A stretch of 64,000 bases of DNA, taken from contig JAABTV010000004.1 in NCBI GenBank assembly GCA_011389685.1, positions 1-64,000 of the forward strand, given 5' to 3'. This DNA is from Paracoccaceae bacterium (GTDB taxonomy: Bacteria > Pseudomonadota > Alphaproteobacteria > Rhodobacterales > Rhodobacteraceae). Below the pieces are notes generated by a model. That model saw only the letters and a program-made list of their open reading frames with translations, did no database searches and was not told where the DNA came from. Made by a program: the position numbers and the translations under genes. Positions 1 through 9,077 of the stretch are shown here, in pieces. Each line of letters opens with the position of its first letter. The stretch's first letter is position 1.

Positions 1-2166
1 GAACCCGACCCCCGACACCGTCCCGGTATCGGCCGGCCCGTCTATGTCGACCGTCACCCCGTCTTGCATGTCGAAGTAATCGACGATCATGAACTGGCTG
101 TCCATATTGGCGAAGGTGAGCGTGTCATCGCCAGGCGAGCCGATGATCACATCCCAGAACCCGACACCCCCGGCTCCCAGGGGGTCGATGAAGTCATCGC
201 CCGACCCGCCCTGGATCGTGTCCATGAACGGTGTGCCGGTGATCGACAGGTCCGCCCGGACCCCGCCGAACTCGAAATCCGCGCCCGCGCTGGCCGTGTC
301 ACCCCGGACCGTGAGACGCTGCTGGCTCAGCAGAGCATCCAACGCCGACTCTTCGCCGCTTGTCCCGATATCCGCCAGTGCATTGTTGAAGGCGGTCAGC
401 GACCACGCCAGATCCGAGATGGCGGCGACGGTTGTACCGCCCTGCTCGAAGGTCACGCCGTTTATGATCCCCCCCAGGGGCGTGTCATCCGGTGCAAGGT
501 TGAATCCCGACCCGCTCAGCGTGGTGAGCGCGCCGTTAAAGGTGTTTTCCAGAACGATCTCGGTCGCGGAACTCGACACCACGTTAAGGCTTACCGCGTT
601 GGTATCGTCAAAGAAGGCCCGGTCGAAGAAATCGGCATCCGGGCCGAAATAATCCACCGATCCGGTCGTCTCGAACTGGCCATCGAGCGCCTGAACCTGT
701 GAAAGCGTCAGCGTGCCATCGAGGAATTCGAACATCTCGACATTCACGGCCCGAAGGTGTTGCGACCCATGAGCCAGATCGATCCCGCCCGAATTCGCAT
801 CCAAGTAGACATTGGTGCTGGCCGTTGGCAGCACCAGCGTGTCCGACCCGGGCCCGCCGTCGACATAATCCTGTCCGCCACCGCCACTCAGCGTGTCGTC
901 GCCGCCGTTCCCGAACAGCCCGTTGTCATCCGAGGAACCGTTGATGACGTCATTGCCCGCGCGCGAACCGCGCGCATCTTCGATCGAGATCAAACTGTCG
1001 GTGAAAGCCTGCCCGTCCCAGCTGCCGGTGGCCACCCCGTCGGCAAGATCGACCTCGACGGCACCGACGCCGCCGCGGTCATAGCGCACCCTATCGTACC
1101 CGCCTCCGCCATCCAGCGTGTCGTCGCCAAGCCGGCCGATGAAACTGTTGTCACCATCATGGCCGACCAGGAGATCGTCCTGATCCGTGCCACGAATCTC
1201 CACGCGCCCTGTCATGCCCGGGGCAATATTGATCGTATCCGTACCGCCGATGCCGTCATCCGCGGTCCCGTTCGGAAGATCCACCGACACCCCGGACGGG
1301 GAGGAGCGATAGTCGATCCGGACGGTGCCCGCCGTGTCGATATTGATCGTGTCGTCGCCGGCCCTGCCTTCGGCATCCATCCACGTCTGTGCACCGCCGG
1401 TGAGGTTGAAGACATCGTCGTGGCCGGTCCCTTCGAAGCCAATGCCATCGTTGAAATTCCAGTTCATGGCGCGCGCGATATCGACCAGCGTATCGGTGAA
1501 CCCGGCCCCCGTCACCGTCCCGGTGTCGGCCGGCCCGTCGATATCGACCGTCACCGCATCGTCCATGCGGGAGTAATCGAAGATCATGAACTGACTGTCC
1601 ATATTGGCCAAGGTGATCGTGTCATCGCCCAGCGACCCGATGATCTGATCCCAATGACCGGCCCCCCCGGCCCCAAGCGGGTCGATCAAATCATCGCCAG
1701 CCCCGCCCTGGATCGAGTCCATGAAGGGCGTGCCGGTGATCGAGAAATCCGATGTCGCCCCTCCGGCAGAGAAATCGAAACCCGCGCTGGCCGTGGCACC
1801 ATTGACGGTCACGTCGTCCTGCGACAGCAGAGCATCCAGCAGCGATCTGTCATCGGTTTGCTGAATGGCGTCCAGCGCATCGAACAGCGCCTGAAAGCTC
1901 CAGGACACATCCGCCAGCGTCGCAACGGTCGCGCCGCCTTGCTGAAATTCCAGACCGGTCACGGTCCCCGAGGCGACATCGGTCGCAAAGTCATATGCGA
2001 GCCCCGTGCCCGTGATGCGCGTCACCGCACCGGTCTCGGTGTTCTCCAAGACGAACAGCGTGGAACTCGTCGTCGTCGGGTTCAGCGGAAGGTCCGTGCC
2101 AGGACCAAAGAAAGCCGTATCGACGAAATCTCCATCGGGGCCAAAATAATTCAAAACTGCGACCAT
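1..2166 (-). CDS. RTX-type calcium-binding secreted protein, modular (partial, 3' end off window)
   Basis: Reads leftwards off the left edge; 722 codons are present without a stop. The ATG follows a strong AGGAGGTG ribosome binding site. There is no N-terminal signal peptide, as expected for a type I secretion substrate whose signal would lie in the missing C-terminus. Hemolysin-type Gly/Asp nonapeptides are visible, for example GDDTLDGGGGYD near residue 347 and GDDTLSGGGGQD near residue 423. The chain is modular: residues from about 6 (YFGPDGDF) recur from about 505 (YFGPDADF), and shared blocks such as TGTPFMD, IDPLGAGG, NMDSQFMI and DIDGPADTGTV keep the same spacing, giving a period of 499 codons. 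Extracellular calcium-stabilised beta-roll folding is known for the family. The specific role (adhesin, matrix protein or enzyme) cannot be told from this fragment. Confidence 0.85.
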   Translation of the reverse strand, partial: MVAVLNYFGPDGDFVDTAFFGPGTDLPLNPTTTSSTLFVLENTETGAVTRITGTGLAYDFATDVASGTVTGLEFQQGGATVATLADVSWSFQALFDALDAIQQTDDRSLLDALLSQDDVTVNGATASAGFDFSAGGATSDFSITGTPFMDSIQGGAGDDLIDPLGAGGAGHWDQIIGSLGDDTITLANMDSQFMIFDYSRMDDAVTVDIDGPADTGTVTGAGFTDTLVDIARAMNWNFNDGIGFEGTGHDDVFNLTGGAQTWMDAEGRAGDDTINIDTAGTVRIDYRSSPSGVSVDLPNGTADDGIGGTDTINIAPGMTGRVEIRGTDQDDLLVGHDGDNSFIGRLGDDTLDGGGGYDRVRYDRGGVGAVEVDLADGVATGSWDGQAFTDSLISIEDARGSRAGNDVINGSSDDNGLFGNGGDDTLSGGGGQDYVDGGPGSDTLVLPTASTNVYLDANSGGIDLAHGSQHLRAVNVEMFEFLDGTLTLSQVQALDGQFETTGSVDYFGPDADFFDRAFFDDTNAVSLNVVSSSATEIVLENTFNGALTTLSGSGFNLAPDDTPLGGIINGVTFEQGGTTVAAISDLAWSLTAFNNALADIGTSGEESALDALLSQQRLTVRGDTASAGADFEFGGVRADLSITGTPFMDTIQGGSGDDFIDPLGAGGVGFWDVIIGSPGDDTLTFANMDSQFMIVDYFDMQDGVTVDIDGPADTGTVSGVGF

Positions 2167-2664
2167 TGCGCTCACCTCCTGAAAATTTTGAAAGTCAAAT
2201 TAATTACAGACCATGGAAAGGCAACGATAAATTTGAGATTTTCGAGCCGTGGGCCTAAAATTTTCCTGCGAAGTCCTGAAATTTCTATTTGTGTTTATTC
2301 AAGTTTTCTATTACGCGCGCGGGCGACTTTATATAACAAGCCGGTCTGCCAGCGTACTCGCTTTCTTCTCCCGATTCCAAGGTCGGGTATTCATCTCTCC
2401 AACCCCTCAGGCAGTCGTCGCGCCTGCCGGTGATACCGAATCGTTTCATCCCGACGACACGCACACGACCCACCATGCGGCCAAGGCGGGCGGATTCGCT
2501 CGGCCCGCCCCGGCGTCTCGAACCGCGACGCCCGGTGCGCCGCGGGGTCACCGCGCCACGATCAGCGTTGCAGGCAAGGGGCGCCTTGAACGACTTGATC
2601 CATGCTCCTGTTACAATTGCGGCGCATCGTGGCGTTGAACAGAACCCGGGTATGGCGAAGAACA
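2167..2664. other. Intergenic region, divergent promoters expected
   Basis: About 500 bases between two divergent genes. The part next to the RTX gene (roughly 2180-2340) is clearly more A+T-rich than the surroundings and probably holds its promoter, but no -35/-10 pair was convincing. The part from about 2400 to 2664 is GC-rich. Open frames here are short, lack ribosome binding sites and resemble no family I know, so none is called. Confidence 0.5.
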
Positions 2665-4233
2665 ATGAGTTCGGTCATCGATAGCTCTTTTGACCTGGCG
2701 GTGATCGGCAGCGGCCTCGGCGGGCTGACCGCCGCGGCGATGGCGGCCACCGCAGGGCGGCGGGTTCTCGTGCTGGAAAAGAACGCCCATCCCGGCGGTG
2801 CGGCGGGCACCTTCGACCGCGACGGGCGGCGGTTCGAGATCTCGCTGCACGAAACCACGGACCCGTTTCGCGGCGCCGACCCCAAGGCGCGGATCTTTGA
2901 CGCGCTGGACCTCGCCAGCCGGATCGATCTGGTGCCGGTGCCCGAGTTCTGCGAGATCCGCTCGCCCCTTCTGGGCACGCCCCTGCGTCTGCCCCACGGG
3001 CTCGCACCGCTGCAAGAGGCGCTGAGCGCCCGGTTCCCCGCCGATGCACAGGCCATCGCGCGTTTCCTGCGCCAGATCGCGCGCAGCCAGGAGGCGATAA
3101 GCCTGTTTCTGACATCGCATGACGGGGCATGGTGGCGGGCGCATATCGCCGATCTGCCACTCGACCTCTGGGCGCTGACACGCGACATGGGATCGACGCT
3201 GAGCACGGTGCTGGAGCGATATTTCGGCACCAACGAGGCGCTGAAACTCGCGCTGGCGCCGAACCTGCCCTATTACACCGATGATCCGGACCGTTTCTGG
3301 TGGCTGGCCTATGCGATCGCGCAGGGCGGGTTCCTGTCGCAGGGCGGCTATTACATCAAGGGCGGGTCCCGCGCGCTGGTGCAGGCGCTGGTCGCGGTGA
3401 TCGAGGAAAACGGCGGCACTGTCGCGACAGGTCACCGGGTGCACGCCATCCTGACCGACGCCGCGGGCACGGTGCGGGGCCTTGCCTATCGCGATGCCGC
3501 GGGTGTTCCCGGCGAACTGTCGGTGCCGCTGGTCTTTGCCAATGCCGCGCCGCAGGCAGTTGCGGCCATGCTGCCCGAGCCGCAGCGCGCCGCCTTTGCC
3601 GCCCCATACGAGGGGCGGCCGCTTTCGATCTCGCTGTTCGAACTGTCGCTGGGGCTGGACCGCCCGGCCGCCGATCTGGGCGTTCAGGCCTATTCCACCA
3701 CCCTGTTCCCCGCCTGGATGGACACGCTTGCGGATTTCCAAGGCGCGGCGGCGCTGCTGGGCGCGGCACCGGGCGAGCGGATGCCGCCGCTGATCGTGGT
3801 GGATTACGGGCAGATCGACAGCGGGCTGGGCGGCGACGGGACCGACCCCGCCCCCATCAGCGTGACCGGGGTGGACCGGCTGGACAACTGGGCTGGCCTG
3901 GACGCCGCCGCCTATGCCATGCGCAAGGCGGCGTGGATGGACGCGATCATCGCACGACTGGACGCTGAATGGCCCGGACTTGCCGCCGCGGTTCGGGTGC
4001 GCGACATGGCGACGGCGCGGACCATGGCCGACTATCTCGGCACACCCGGCGGCGCGGTCTATGGCTTCGCGCCCGAGGTGCCGGCGCTGCCTCTGCCCGG
4101 CCCACGCCACCGCACCGGGGCCAGAACCCCGGTCGAGGGGCTGTGGCTTGCCTCGGCCTGGGCCGGTTTCGGCGGGTTCACGGGCGCGATGGGTTCGGGT
4201 GCGATGGCAGCAATGCAGGCGCTCAGGGCCTGA
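2665..4233 (+). CDS. NAD(P)/FAD-dependent oxidoreductase, phytoene desaturase/carotenoid isomerase (CrtISO)-like
   Basis: A 522-residue flavoprotein. Residues about 10-45 form a Rossmann FAD-binding motif (IGSGLGGLTAAAMAATAGRR followed by VLEKNAHPGG). The C-terminus carries the second family signature (GLWLASAWAGFGGFTGAMGSG), which closes over the flavin. The overall pattern is that of the CrtI/CrtISO/retinol-saturase superfamily, which desaturates, saturates or isomerises polyenes. No other carotenoid genes are nearby, so the substrate is unknown. The ATG at 2665 was chosen because the Rossmann motif begins shortly after it; the ribosome binding site is weak, and an in-frame extension upstream adds only low-complexity basic sequence. 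It stands alone on this strand. Confidence 0.8.
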   Translation: MSSVIDSSFDLAVIGSGLGGLTAAAMAATAGRRVLVLEKNAHPGGAAGTFDRDGRRFEISLHETTDPFRGADPKARIFDALDLASRIDLVPVPEFCEIRSPLLGTPLRLPHGLAPLQEALSARFPADAQAIARFLRQIARSQEAISLFLTSHDGAWWRAHIADLPLDLWALTRDMGSTLSTVLERYFGTNEALKLALAPNLPYYTDDPDRFWWLAYAIAQGGFLSQGGYYIKGGSRALVQALVAVIEENGGTVATGHRVHAILTDAAGTVRGLAYRDAAGVPGELSVPLVFANAAPQAVAAMLPEPQRAAFAAPYEGRPLSISLFELSLGLDRPAADLGVQAYSTTLFPAWMDTLADFQGAAALLGAAPGERMPPLIVVDYGQIDSGLGGDGTDPAPISVTGVDRLDNWAGLDAAAYAMRKAAWMDAIIARLDAEWPGLAAAVRVRDMATARTMADYLGTPGGAVYGFAPEVPALPLPGPRHRTGARTPVEGLWLASAWAGFGGFTGAMGSGAMAAMQALRA

Positions 4234-4433
4234 GCATCCGATCGGCAAGGCGCGGCACTTCGCGGCGGAATTCCAGCAGGGATTTGATGTGATGGGCGAC
4301 CCTCAGGGTGTGTTACACTCGATCGAATTCACCCCGCCCGCCCCGTTGTCCCTTTGGTTGGGCATCGGCCGAGTCCCATTCGACGCAACAGCCTCTAACA
4401 CCGTAACCCGGGACAACGGTCCGGGGTGCGGTG

Positions 4434-4826
4434 ATGAGCATTTCGGAAGGTGAATTCAACACGGCAGCAGCCGCCAGTCCGAAACAGAAACGCGTGGCTC
4501 CGATCTCGCTGCGCCTGTCTTTCAAAGAGAAGGACTTGTTGCGCGCCGCAGCAAACGGCGTGCCGCTCGGCGCTTACATCAAGGCGAGGCTCTTCGATCA
4601 GCCGCAGGGGAAGGTCCGCCGCCGCAATACCAACCCGGTCAAAGATCATGAAGCCCTGGGCCGTCTCCCTGGCTCGCTCGGGCAATCTCGCCTGTCGCAG
4701 AACCTCAACCAACTCGCCACGGCGACCAACACCGGCGCATTGCCCTTCTGCATGAAGACAACCGGACCGACATGCGCGCCTCGATTCCGTTGGTGCCTGA
4801 AACGCTCTCTCCGGGCGCCACGTTAA
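4434..4826 (+). CDS. MobC-like plasmid mobilization protein remnant, probably frameshifted at the 3' end
   Basis: A 130-residue frame whose first ~95 residues match the pattern of MobC-like relaxosome accessory proteins as I know it: a basic N-terminus, ISLRLSFKEKDLLRAAA, GAYIKARLF, VKDHEALGR and the signature LGQSRLSQNLNQLATATNTG. The last ~30 residues (from FCMKTTG) are Cys/Arg-rich and unlike the acidic helical end expected. A +1 shift near 4745 reads LLHEDNRTDMRASI, closer to what is expected, so a frameshift or truncation is likely. Family members bind DNA beside oriT and assist the relaxase. No relaxase gene is adjacent, so this looks like a decayed piece of a mobilizable element. The ribosome binding site is weak. 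Confidence 0.5.
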   Translation: MSISEGEFNTAAAASPKQKRVAPISLRLSFKEKDLLRAAANGVPLGAYIKARLFDQPQGKVRRRNTNPVKDHEALGRLPGSLGQSRLSQNLNQLATATNTGALPFCMKTTGPTCAPRFRWCLKRSLRAPR

Positions 4827-4926
4827 CCTTTGCGCGGTTAACAAATGGTTGATTCAAGCGGCAGCCGGGCAACAGCCGGATGTCATACGCATATCACCCC
4901 CCGTTTTCCGGGCCGTGATTCGAGTG

Positions 4927-5352
4927 TTAATCGCCCCCCGGCGGCAGCGAATAGGTCAGCGACGCGCGTGCCACCGGGGCCGTCATGCCTTCCGAGAAAA
5001 TCAGCACGTCCCCCACCGCCAGCACCCGCCCGAGCTTGAGCAGACGGCACTGCGCAACAAGGTCCGCACCCGCCGCCGGCTTGCGCATGAAGTCGATCGT
5101 GGCATTGGTCGTCACCGCCAGCGCCTTGCGCCCCACCATGGCCAGCGTGATCGCGTAAACCGCGCAATCTGCTAGAGAAAACATGCTCGGCCCCGACACC
5201 GTGCCGCCCGGCCGCAAGTGCCGATCCGCCACCTTGAGCCGCAGATCGACCTCCATCTCGGCCAGCCGGTCCACCGCGAAATCGCTGTGAACCTGCGGAA
5301 AGACCTCCTCGAGATAGGCCATCAACTCTTCGGCGTTCATCTGCAGCGGCAT
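4927..5352 (-). CDS. PaaI-family hotdog thioesterase
   Basis: A 141-residue single hotdog-fold protein. The central segment (RHLRPGGTVSGPSMFSLADC, then AITLAMVGRKALAVTTN) is the PaaI/YbgC-like thioesterase core, with the substrate-facing helix and the G-x-x-x-S/P turn. Such enzymes hydrolyse acyl- or aryl-CoA thioesters. It is transcribed away from an enoyl-CoA hydratase gene 58 bases off, which suggests a shared role in acyl-CoA metabolism. The ATG at 5352 follows GGAGGGAAGAG; a second in-frame ATG four codons on is possible. Confidence 0.8.
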   Translation of the reverse strand: MPLQMNAEELMAYLEEVFPQVHSDFAVDRLAEMEVDLRLKVADRHLRPGGTVSGPSMFSLADCAVYAITLAMVGRKALAVTTNATIDFMRKPAAGADLVAQCRLLKLGRVLAVGDVLIFSEGMTAPVARASLTYSLPPGGD

Positions 5353-5410
5353 CTCTTCCCTCCTCGCCCGTTCCCCCTTAGGATTGCCGTCAAAGCGAAG
5401 GGAGAACAAG

Positions 5411-6196
5411 ATGGCTCTGCTTGAACGTAACGACACCGGCAAGATCGCACGCCTGCACCTCAACGACCCCACCCGCCTCAACGCCCTGTCCGACGAGATG
5501 CTGGCCGCGCTGCAATCGCAATTCGACGCGCTCAAGAGTGACACGACGATTCGCGCCGTGGTGATCTCGGGCGAGGGCAAGGCGTTCTGCGCGGGGCATG
5601 ACCTCAAGCAGATGCAACAGGGCCGTCAGGCCGAGGATGGAGGGCGCGCCTATTTCAAGGATCTCTTCGACCGCTGCACCCGCGTGATGCTGAGCATTCG
5701 GGAAATGCCGCAACCGGTCATTGCCATGCCCCACGGCATCGCTACCGCCGCAGGTTGCCAGCTGGTCGCCTCCTGCGACATGGCCGTCGCGGCCGAGGGC
5801 ACGCGCTTTGGCGTCAATGGCGTGAATATCGGGCTGTTCTGCTCGACCCCGATGGTGGCGCTCTCGCGCAACGTGGCGCGCAAGCAGGCGTTCGAAATGC
5901 TCACCACGGGCGAGTTCATCGACACCGACCGCGCCCTCGCCATCGGCCTGATCAACCGCGTCGCTGCGCCCGAAACCCTGGACTCCGAAACCCTCGCGCT
6001 GGCCGAAACCGTCGCCACCAAGCTTTCGGCCGCCGTCACCATCGGCAAGCGCGCTTTTTACGACCAGATCGAGATGACCCTGGAAGAGGCCTATGCCCAT
6101 ACCGGCGCGGCGATGGTCGAAAACATGCTCCTGCGCGACACCGACGAAGGCATCACCGCATTCATCGAAAAACGCCCGCCGGACTGGCAGACCTAG
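5411..6196 (+). CDS. Enoyl-CoA hydratase/isomerase (crotonase) family protein
   Basis: A 261-residue crotonase-fold protein. The oxyanion-hole segments are visible as GEGKAFCAGHDLKQM (about residues 57-71) and GIATAAGCQLVASCDMAVAA (about 112-131). Crotonases stabilise an acyl-CoA enolate and may hydrate, isomerise or hydrolyse; the HDL and FGVNGVNIGLF pattern resembles the ECHDC3-like subgroup, whose reaction is not well fixed. The ATG at 5411 sits eight bases after GAAGGGAGA and is preferred over an upstream in-frame codon. It is divergent from the thioesterase gene, a common pairing for acyl-CoA turnover. Confidence 0.85.
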   Translation: MALLERNDTGKIARLHLNDPTRLNALSDEMLAALQSQFDALKSDTTIRAVVISGEGKAFCAGHDLKQMQQGRQAEDGGRAYFKDLFDRCTRVMLSIREMPQPVIAMPHGIATAAGCQLVASCDMAVAAEGTRFGVNGVNIGLFCSTPMVALSRNVARKQAFEMLTTGEFIDTDRALAIGLINRVAAPETLDSETLALAETVATKLSAAVTIGKRAFYDQIEMTLEEAYAHTGAAMVENMLLRDTDEGITAFIEKRPPDWQT

Positions 6197-6227
6197 CGTG
6201 ATCGGGCCACGGACGCGCCCCGCTGCA

Positions 6228-6255
6228 TTGTTTCCATATATGTGCCGGATATTTT
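6228..6255 (+). promoter_or_regulatory. Possible sigma-70 promoter for the di-heme peroxidase gene
   Basis: TTGTTT, 16 bases, then TATTTT, in a locally A+T-rich stretch about 60 bases before the coding start. Only moderate similarity to consensus. Confidence 0.3.
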
Positions 6256-6313
6256 CCATAAATGCCATTGTTTCGCCCCAAATCAAGATGGTAGCCAGTT
6301 GTTAACCGAAGGC

Positions 6314-7660
6314 ATGAACGAAATGATCGCCGTCATGCACAAGTGGGTCACCGTCGGCATCCTGTCTCTCCAGGCCTCTCTCTCTCAGGCCGCCGAATTA
6401 CCAGAACCGGTGACCCACTCGGCGTTTCCCGAATTCCCGTTTTCCACCGTTCTTCTGGGTCGAGATCTGTTTTACGACCCAATCCTTTCGGGCAATCGCA
6501 ACATCGCCTGCGCCACCTGCCACCATGCCGTGATGGGTTCGGGCGATCGGGTGGCTCTCGGACTGGGCGAAGGCGGTATCGGGCTCGGGCGGGTCCGCTC
6601 CGGGCGCGCAACGGCCCCGGCGCGCGCCCATGTCCCACGCCACGCGCCCACCCTGTTCAACCAGGGGGCGCCGGAGTTTGACACCTTGTTCCACGACGGT
6701 CGCGTCGCCCGCGACGCCACCGAACGCATGGGTCATGCCATGCCCGAGGGCCACGCGCTTGAACGCCCGGTGCCGATGACACTGGCCGCGCAGGCGCTCT
6801 TGCCCATGGTCGCGCCCGGGGAAATGGCCGGCGACCCCGGCGAGAACGAGATTGCCGACGCGGTCGCGCGCGGTGCGATCCGGGGCCTTGCGGGCGCATG
6901 GCAGATGCTGGCAGCACGGATCGAGGCCATCCCAGAGTATCGCCGGCGCTTCGACGCGATCATCGGCCCGCATGAACCGATTCACGTCACCGATATCTCC
7001 ACCGCCCTCGCGGCGTTCATTTCCTACGAGTTCCGCTCGATCGACAGCCCGTTCGACGCGTGGCTCTCCGGGCGCCAACACGCCCTCACCCCGCCACAGA
7101 AACGCGGCGTGACGCTGTTTTATGGCAAGGCGCAATGCAGCACATGCCATTCCGGCCCGTTCCAGACCGATCACGGATTTCACGCCATCGCCATGCCCCA
7201 GATCGGCCCCGGCAAGGGCCATGGAGCGCCGGGCGCCGATCATGGCCGCGCCGCTGTCACCGGCAACCCGGGCGACCTCTACCGCTTCCGCACTCCCTCG
7301 CTGCGCAACGTGGCGTTGACCGCTCCCTATGGCCATGCCGGGGCCTACGCCACGCTCGACGCGGTGATCCGCCACCATCTCGACCCCGCCGTTTCGCTCG
7401 CGCGGTTCGACCCTGAAACGGTGCGCCTGCCCGCGCTCGACGGCCCCGGCACCCTACCTGCCACCGGCCCCGATGCGGCCGAAATCGCGCGCATCGCATC
7501 CGCGATCCAGATCGATCTTCCGCCGCTCACCGATGCCGAGATCGCCGACCTCATTGCCTTTCTCGACGCCCTGAGCGACCCCGGCGCGGTGATCGGCCGG
7601 CTCGGGGCCCCGGCGCGGGTGCCCTCGGGCCTGCCGCTCGACCTGCTGACCCTCAACTGA
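6314..7660 (+). CDS. Di-heme cytochrome c peroxidase/MauG-like protein
   Basis: A 448-residue exported protein. The N-terminus (VGILSLQASLSQAAE) is a Sec signal peptide, placing it in the periplasm. Two c-type heme motifs are present, CATCH at about residue 66 and CSTCH at about 275, spaced as in bacterial di-heme peroxidases and the MauG/MbnH group. Between them are LFYDPILSG and HAPTLFNQGA, and after the second GDLYRFRTPSLRNVALTAPYGH, all typical of the family. The reaction is either peroxide reduction or oxidation of a protein substrate. The copper-site and substrate genes of MauG/MbnH systems are not next to it, so the partner is unknown. An ATG at 6323 has better spacing to GAAGG and may be the true start. 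Confidence 0.85.
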   Translation: MNEMIAVMHKWVTVGILSLQASLSQAAELPEPVTHSAFPEFPFSTVLLGRDLFYDPILSGNRNIACATCHHAVMGSGDRVALGLGEGGIGLGRVRSGRATAPARAHVPRHAPTLFNQGAPEFDTLFHDGRVARDATERMGHAMPEGHALERPVPMTLAAQALLPMVAPGEMAGDPGENEIADAVARGAIRGLAGAWQMLAARIEAIPEYRRRFDAIIGPHEPIHVTDISTALAAFISYEFRSIDSPFDAWLSGRQHALTPPQKRGVTLFYGKAQCSTCHSGPFQTDHGFHAIAMPQIGPGKGHGAPGADHGRAAVTGNPGDLYRFRTPSLRNVALTAPYGHAGAYATLDAVIRHHLDPAVSLARFDPETVRLPALDGPGTLPATGPDAAEIARIASAIQIDLPPLTDAEIADLIAFLDALSDPGAVIGRLGAPARVPSGLPLDLLTLN

Positions 7661-7699
7661 CCCTTTCCAAAGCCCGCGCGATCCCCTACATCCCGGGCC

Positions 7700-9055
7700 A
7701 TGACAGAAACGCTTCACATCATCGGCGGCGGGCTCGCCGGGTCCGAGGCCGCATGGCAGGCGGCCCGCATGGGTGTGCCCGTCATCATCCACGAAATGCG
7801 CCCCCAGACCGGCACGTTCGCCCACAAGACCGGCGATCTGGCGGAAATGGTCTGCTCCAACTCGTTCCGTTCGGATGACAGCGAACAGAACGCCGTCGGC
7901 CTGCTGCATTGGGAGATGCGCGCGGCCGACGGGCTCATCATGTCCATGGCCGACCGTCACCGGCTGCCGGCCGGCGGCGCGCTGGCGGTGGATCGCGATC
8001 CCTTTGCCCAATCCGTCACCCGCACGTTGCTCGATCATCCGCTGATCAAGCTCGACACGCGCGAAATCACCGCCCTGCCCGATGATGGCCACTGGATCAT
8101 CGCCACCGGCCCGCTCACCTCCTCCGCGCTCGGCGCCGCGATCCAGGACGAAACCGGGGCCGAACGGCTCGCCTTTTTCGACGCCATCGCGCCGATCGTC
8201 CATGCCGACAGCATCGACATGTCCGTCGCATGGAGGCAGTCGCGCTATGACAAGGGCGAGACCGAGGCCGAACAAAAGGCCTATCTCAACTGTCCGATGA
8301 CCCGCGACCAGTACGAGGCCTTCATCGACGCGCTTCTGGCCGCCGACAAGACCGAGTTTCACGAAGGCGAGACCGCAGGCTATTTCGACGGCTGCCTGCC
8401 GATCGAGGTCATGGCCGAACGCGGTCGCGAAACCCTCCGCCATGGCCCGATGAAGCCGGTCGGCCTCACCAATGCCCACAAGCCCGATGAGAAGCCCCAC
8501 GCCGTCGTGCAGCTGCGCCGCGACAACGCACTGGGCACCCTCTATAATATCGTCGGCTTTCAGACCAAGATGAAGTATGGCGCGCAAACGACTGTTTTCC
8601 GGATGATTCCCGGACTTGAGAACGCCAGCTTCGCGCGCCTTGGCGGGATTCACCGCAACACCTTCATCAATTCGCCCACGCTTCTCGACGATCGGATGCG
8701 CTTGCGCTCGAAACCGCATATCCGCTTCGCCGGTCAGGTCACGGGCGTCGAGGGCTATGTCGAATCCTCGGCCATGGGCTTGTTGGCCGGACGCATGGCG
8801 GCCAGCGCGATCCTGGGCCGTGACCTGCCCCCGCCACCTCCCACGACGGCCATGGGCGCGCTGATCACCCACATCACCGGCGGCGCCGAGGCGAAGACCT
8901 TTCAACCGATGAACGTCAATTTCGGCCTCTTCCCCCCGGTCGACGGTCTCAAGGGCGGGCGGCGCGGGCGCAAGGACCGCTACAAGGCCTATACCGACCG
9001 GGCCAAATCCGACTGGCACGACTGGCTCGCTCAATACGCACTGGACGCGGCCTGA
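7700..9055 (+). CDS. trmFO: Methylenetetrahydrofolate-tRNA-(uracil-5-)-methyltransferase TrmFO
   Basis: A 451-residue flavoenzyme that makes 5-methyluridine at position 54 of tRNA, using methylenetetrahydrofolate and FADH2. The N-terminus has the FAD-binding motif [20 protein letters not shown] followed by EMRP. Family blocks include [41 protein letters not shown] and, at the C-terminus, [17 protein letters not shown] and the [20 protein letters not shown] block. Length is normal. It begins the series trmFO, methyltransferase, gluQ, which read the same way with short or overlapping junctions. Confidence 0.97.
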   Translation: MTETLHIIGGGLAGSEAAWQAARMGVPVIIHEMRPQTGTFAHKTGDLAEMVCSNSFRSDDSEQNAVGLLHWEMRAADGLIMSMADRHRLPAGGALAVDRDPFAQSVTRTLLDHPLIKLDTREITALPDDGHWIIATGPLTSSALGAAIQDETGAERLAFFDAIAPIVHADSIDMSVAWRQSRYDKGETEAEQKAYLNCPMTRDQYEAFIDALLAADKTEFHEGETAGYFDGCLPIEVMAERGRETLRHGPMKPVGLTNAHKPDEKPHAVVQLRRDNALGTLYNIVGFQTKMKYGAQTTVFRMIPGLENASFARLGGIHRNTFINSPTLLDDRMRLRSKPHIRFAGQVTGVEGYVESSAMGLLAGRMAASAILGRDLPPPPPTTAMGALITHITGGAEAKTFQPMNVNFGLFPPVDGLKGGRRGRKDRYKAYTDRAKSDWHDWLAQYALDAA

Positions 9056-9077
9056 TCGCGCGCATTATACTCGCGAC

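Noticed and set aside
757-2433. Long plus-strand open frame opposite the RTX gene
   Set aside because: His/Arg/Ile-rich antisense shadow without a ribosome binding site; the minus strand has clear RTX repeats and an open frame to the window edge.
2285-2665. Small minus-strand open frame in the RTX/oxidoreductase gap
   Set aside because: Arg/Gly-rich, no ribosome binding site and no recognisable family; its start overlaps the opposite gene's leader.
4822-4843. Possible CtrA site with two TTAAC motifs
   Set aside because: Spacing is N11, not N7, and no suitable start codon follows; it belongs to the dispersed repeat.
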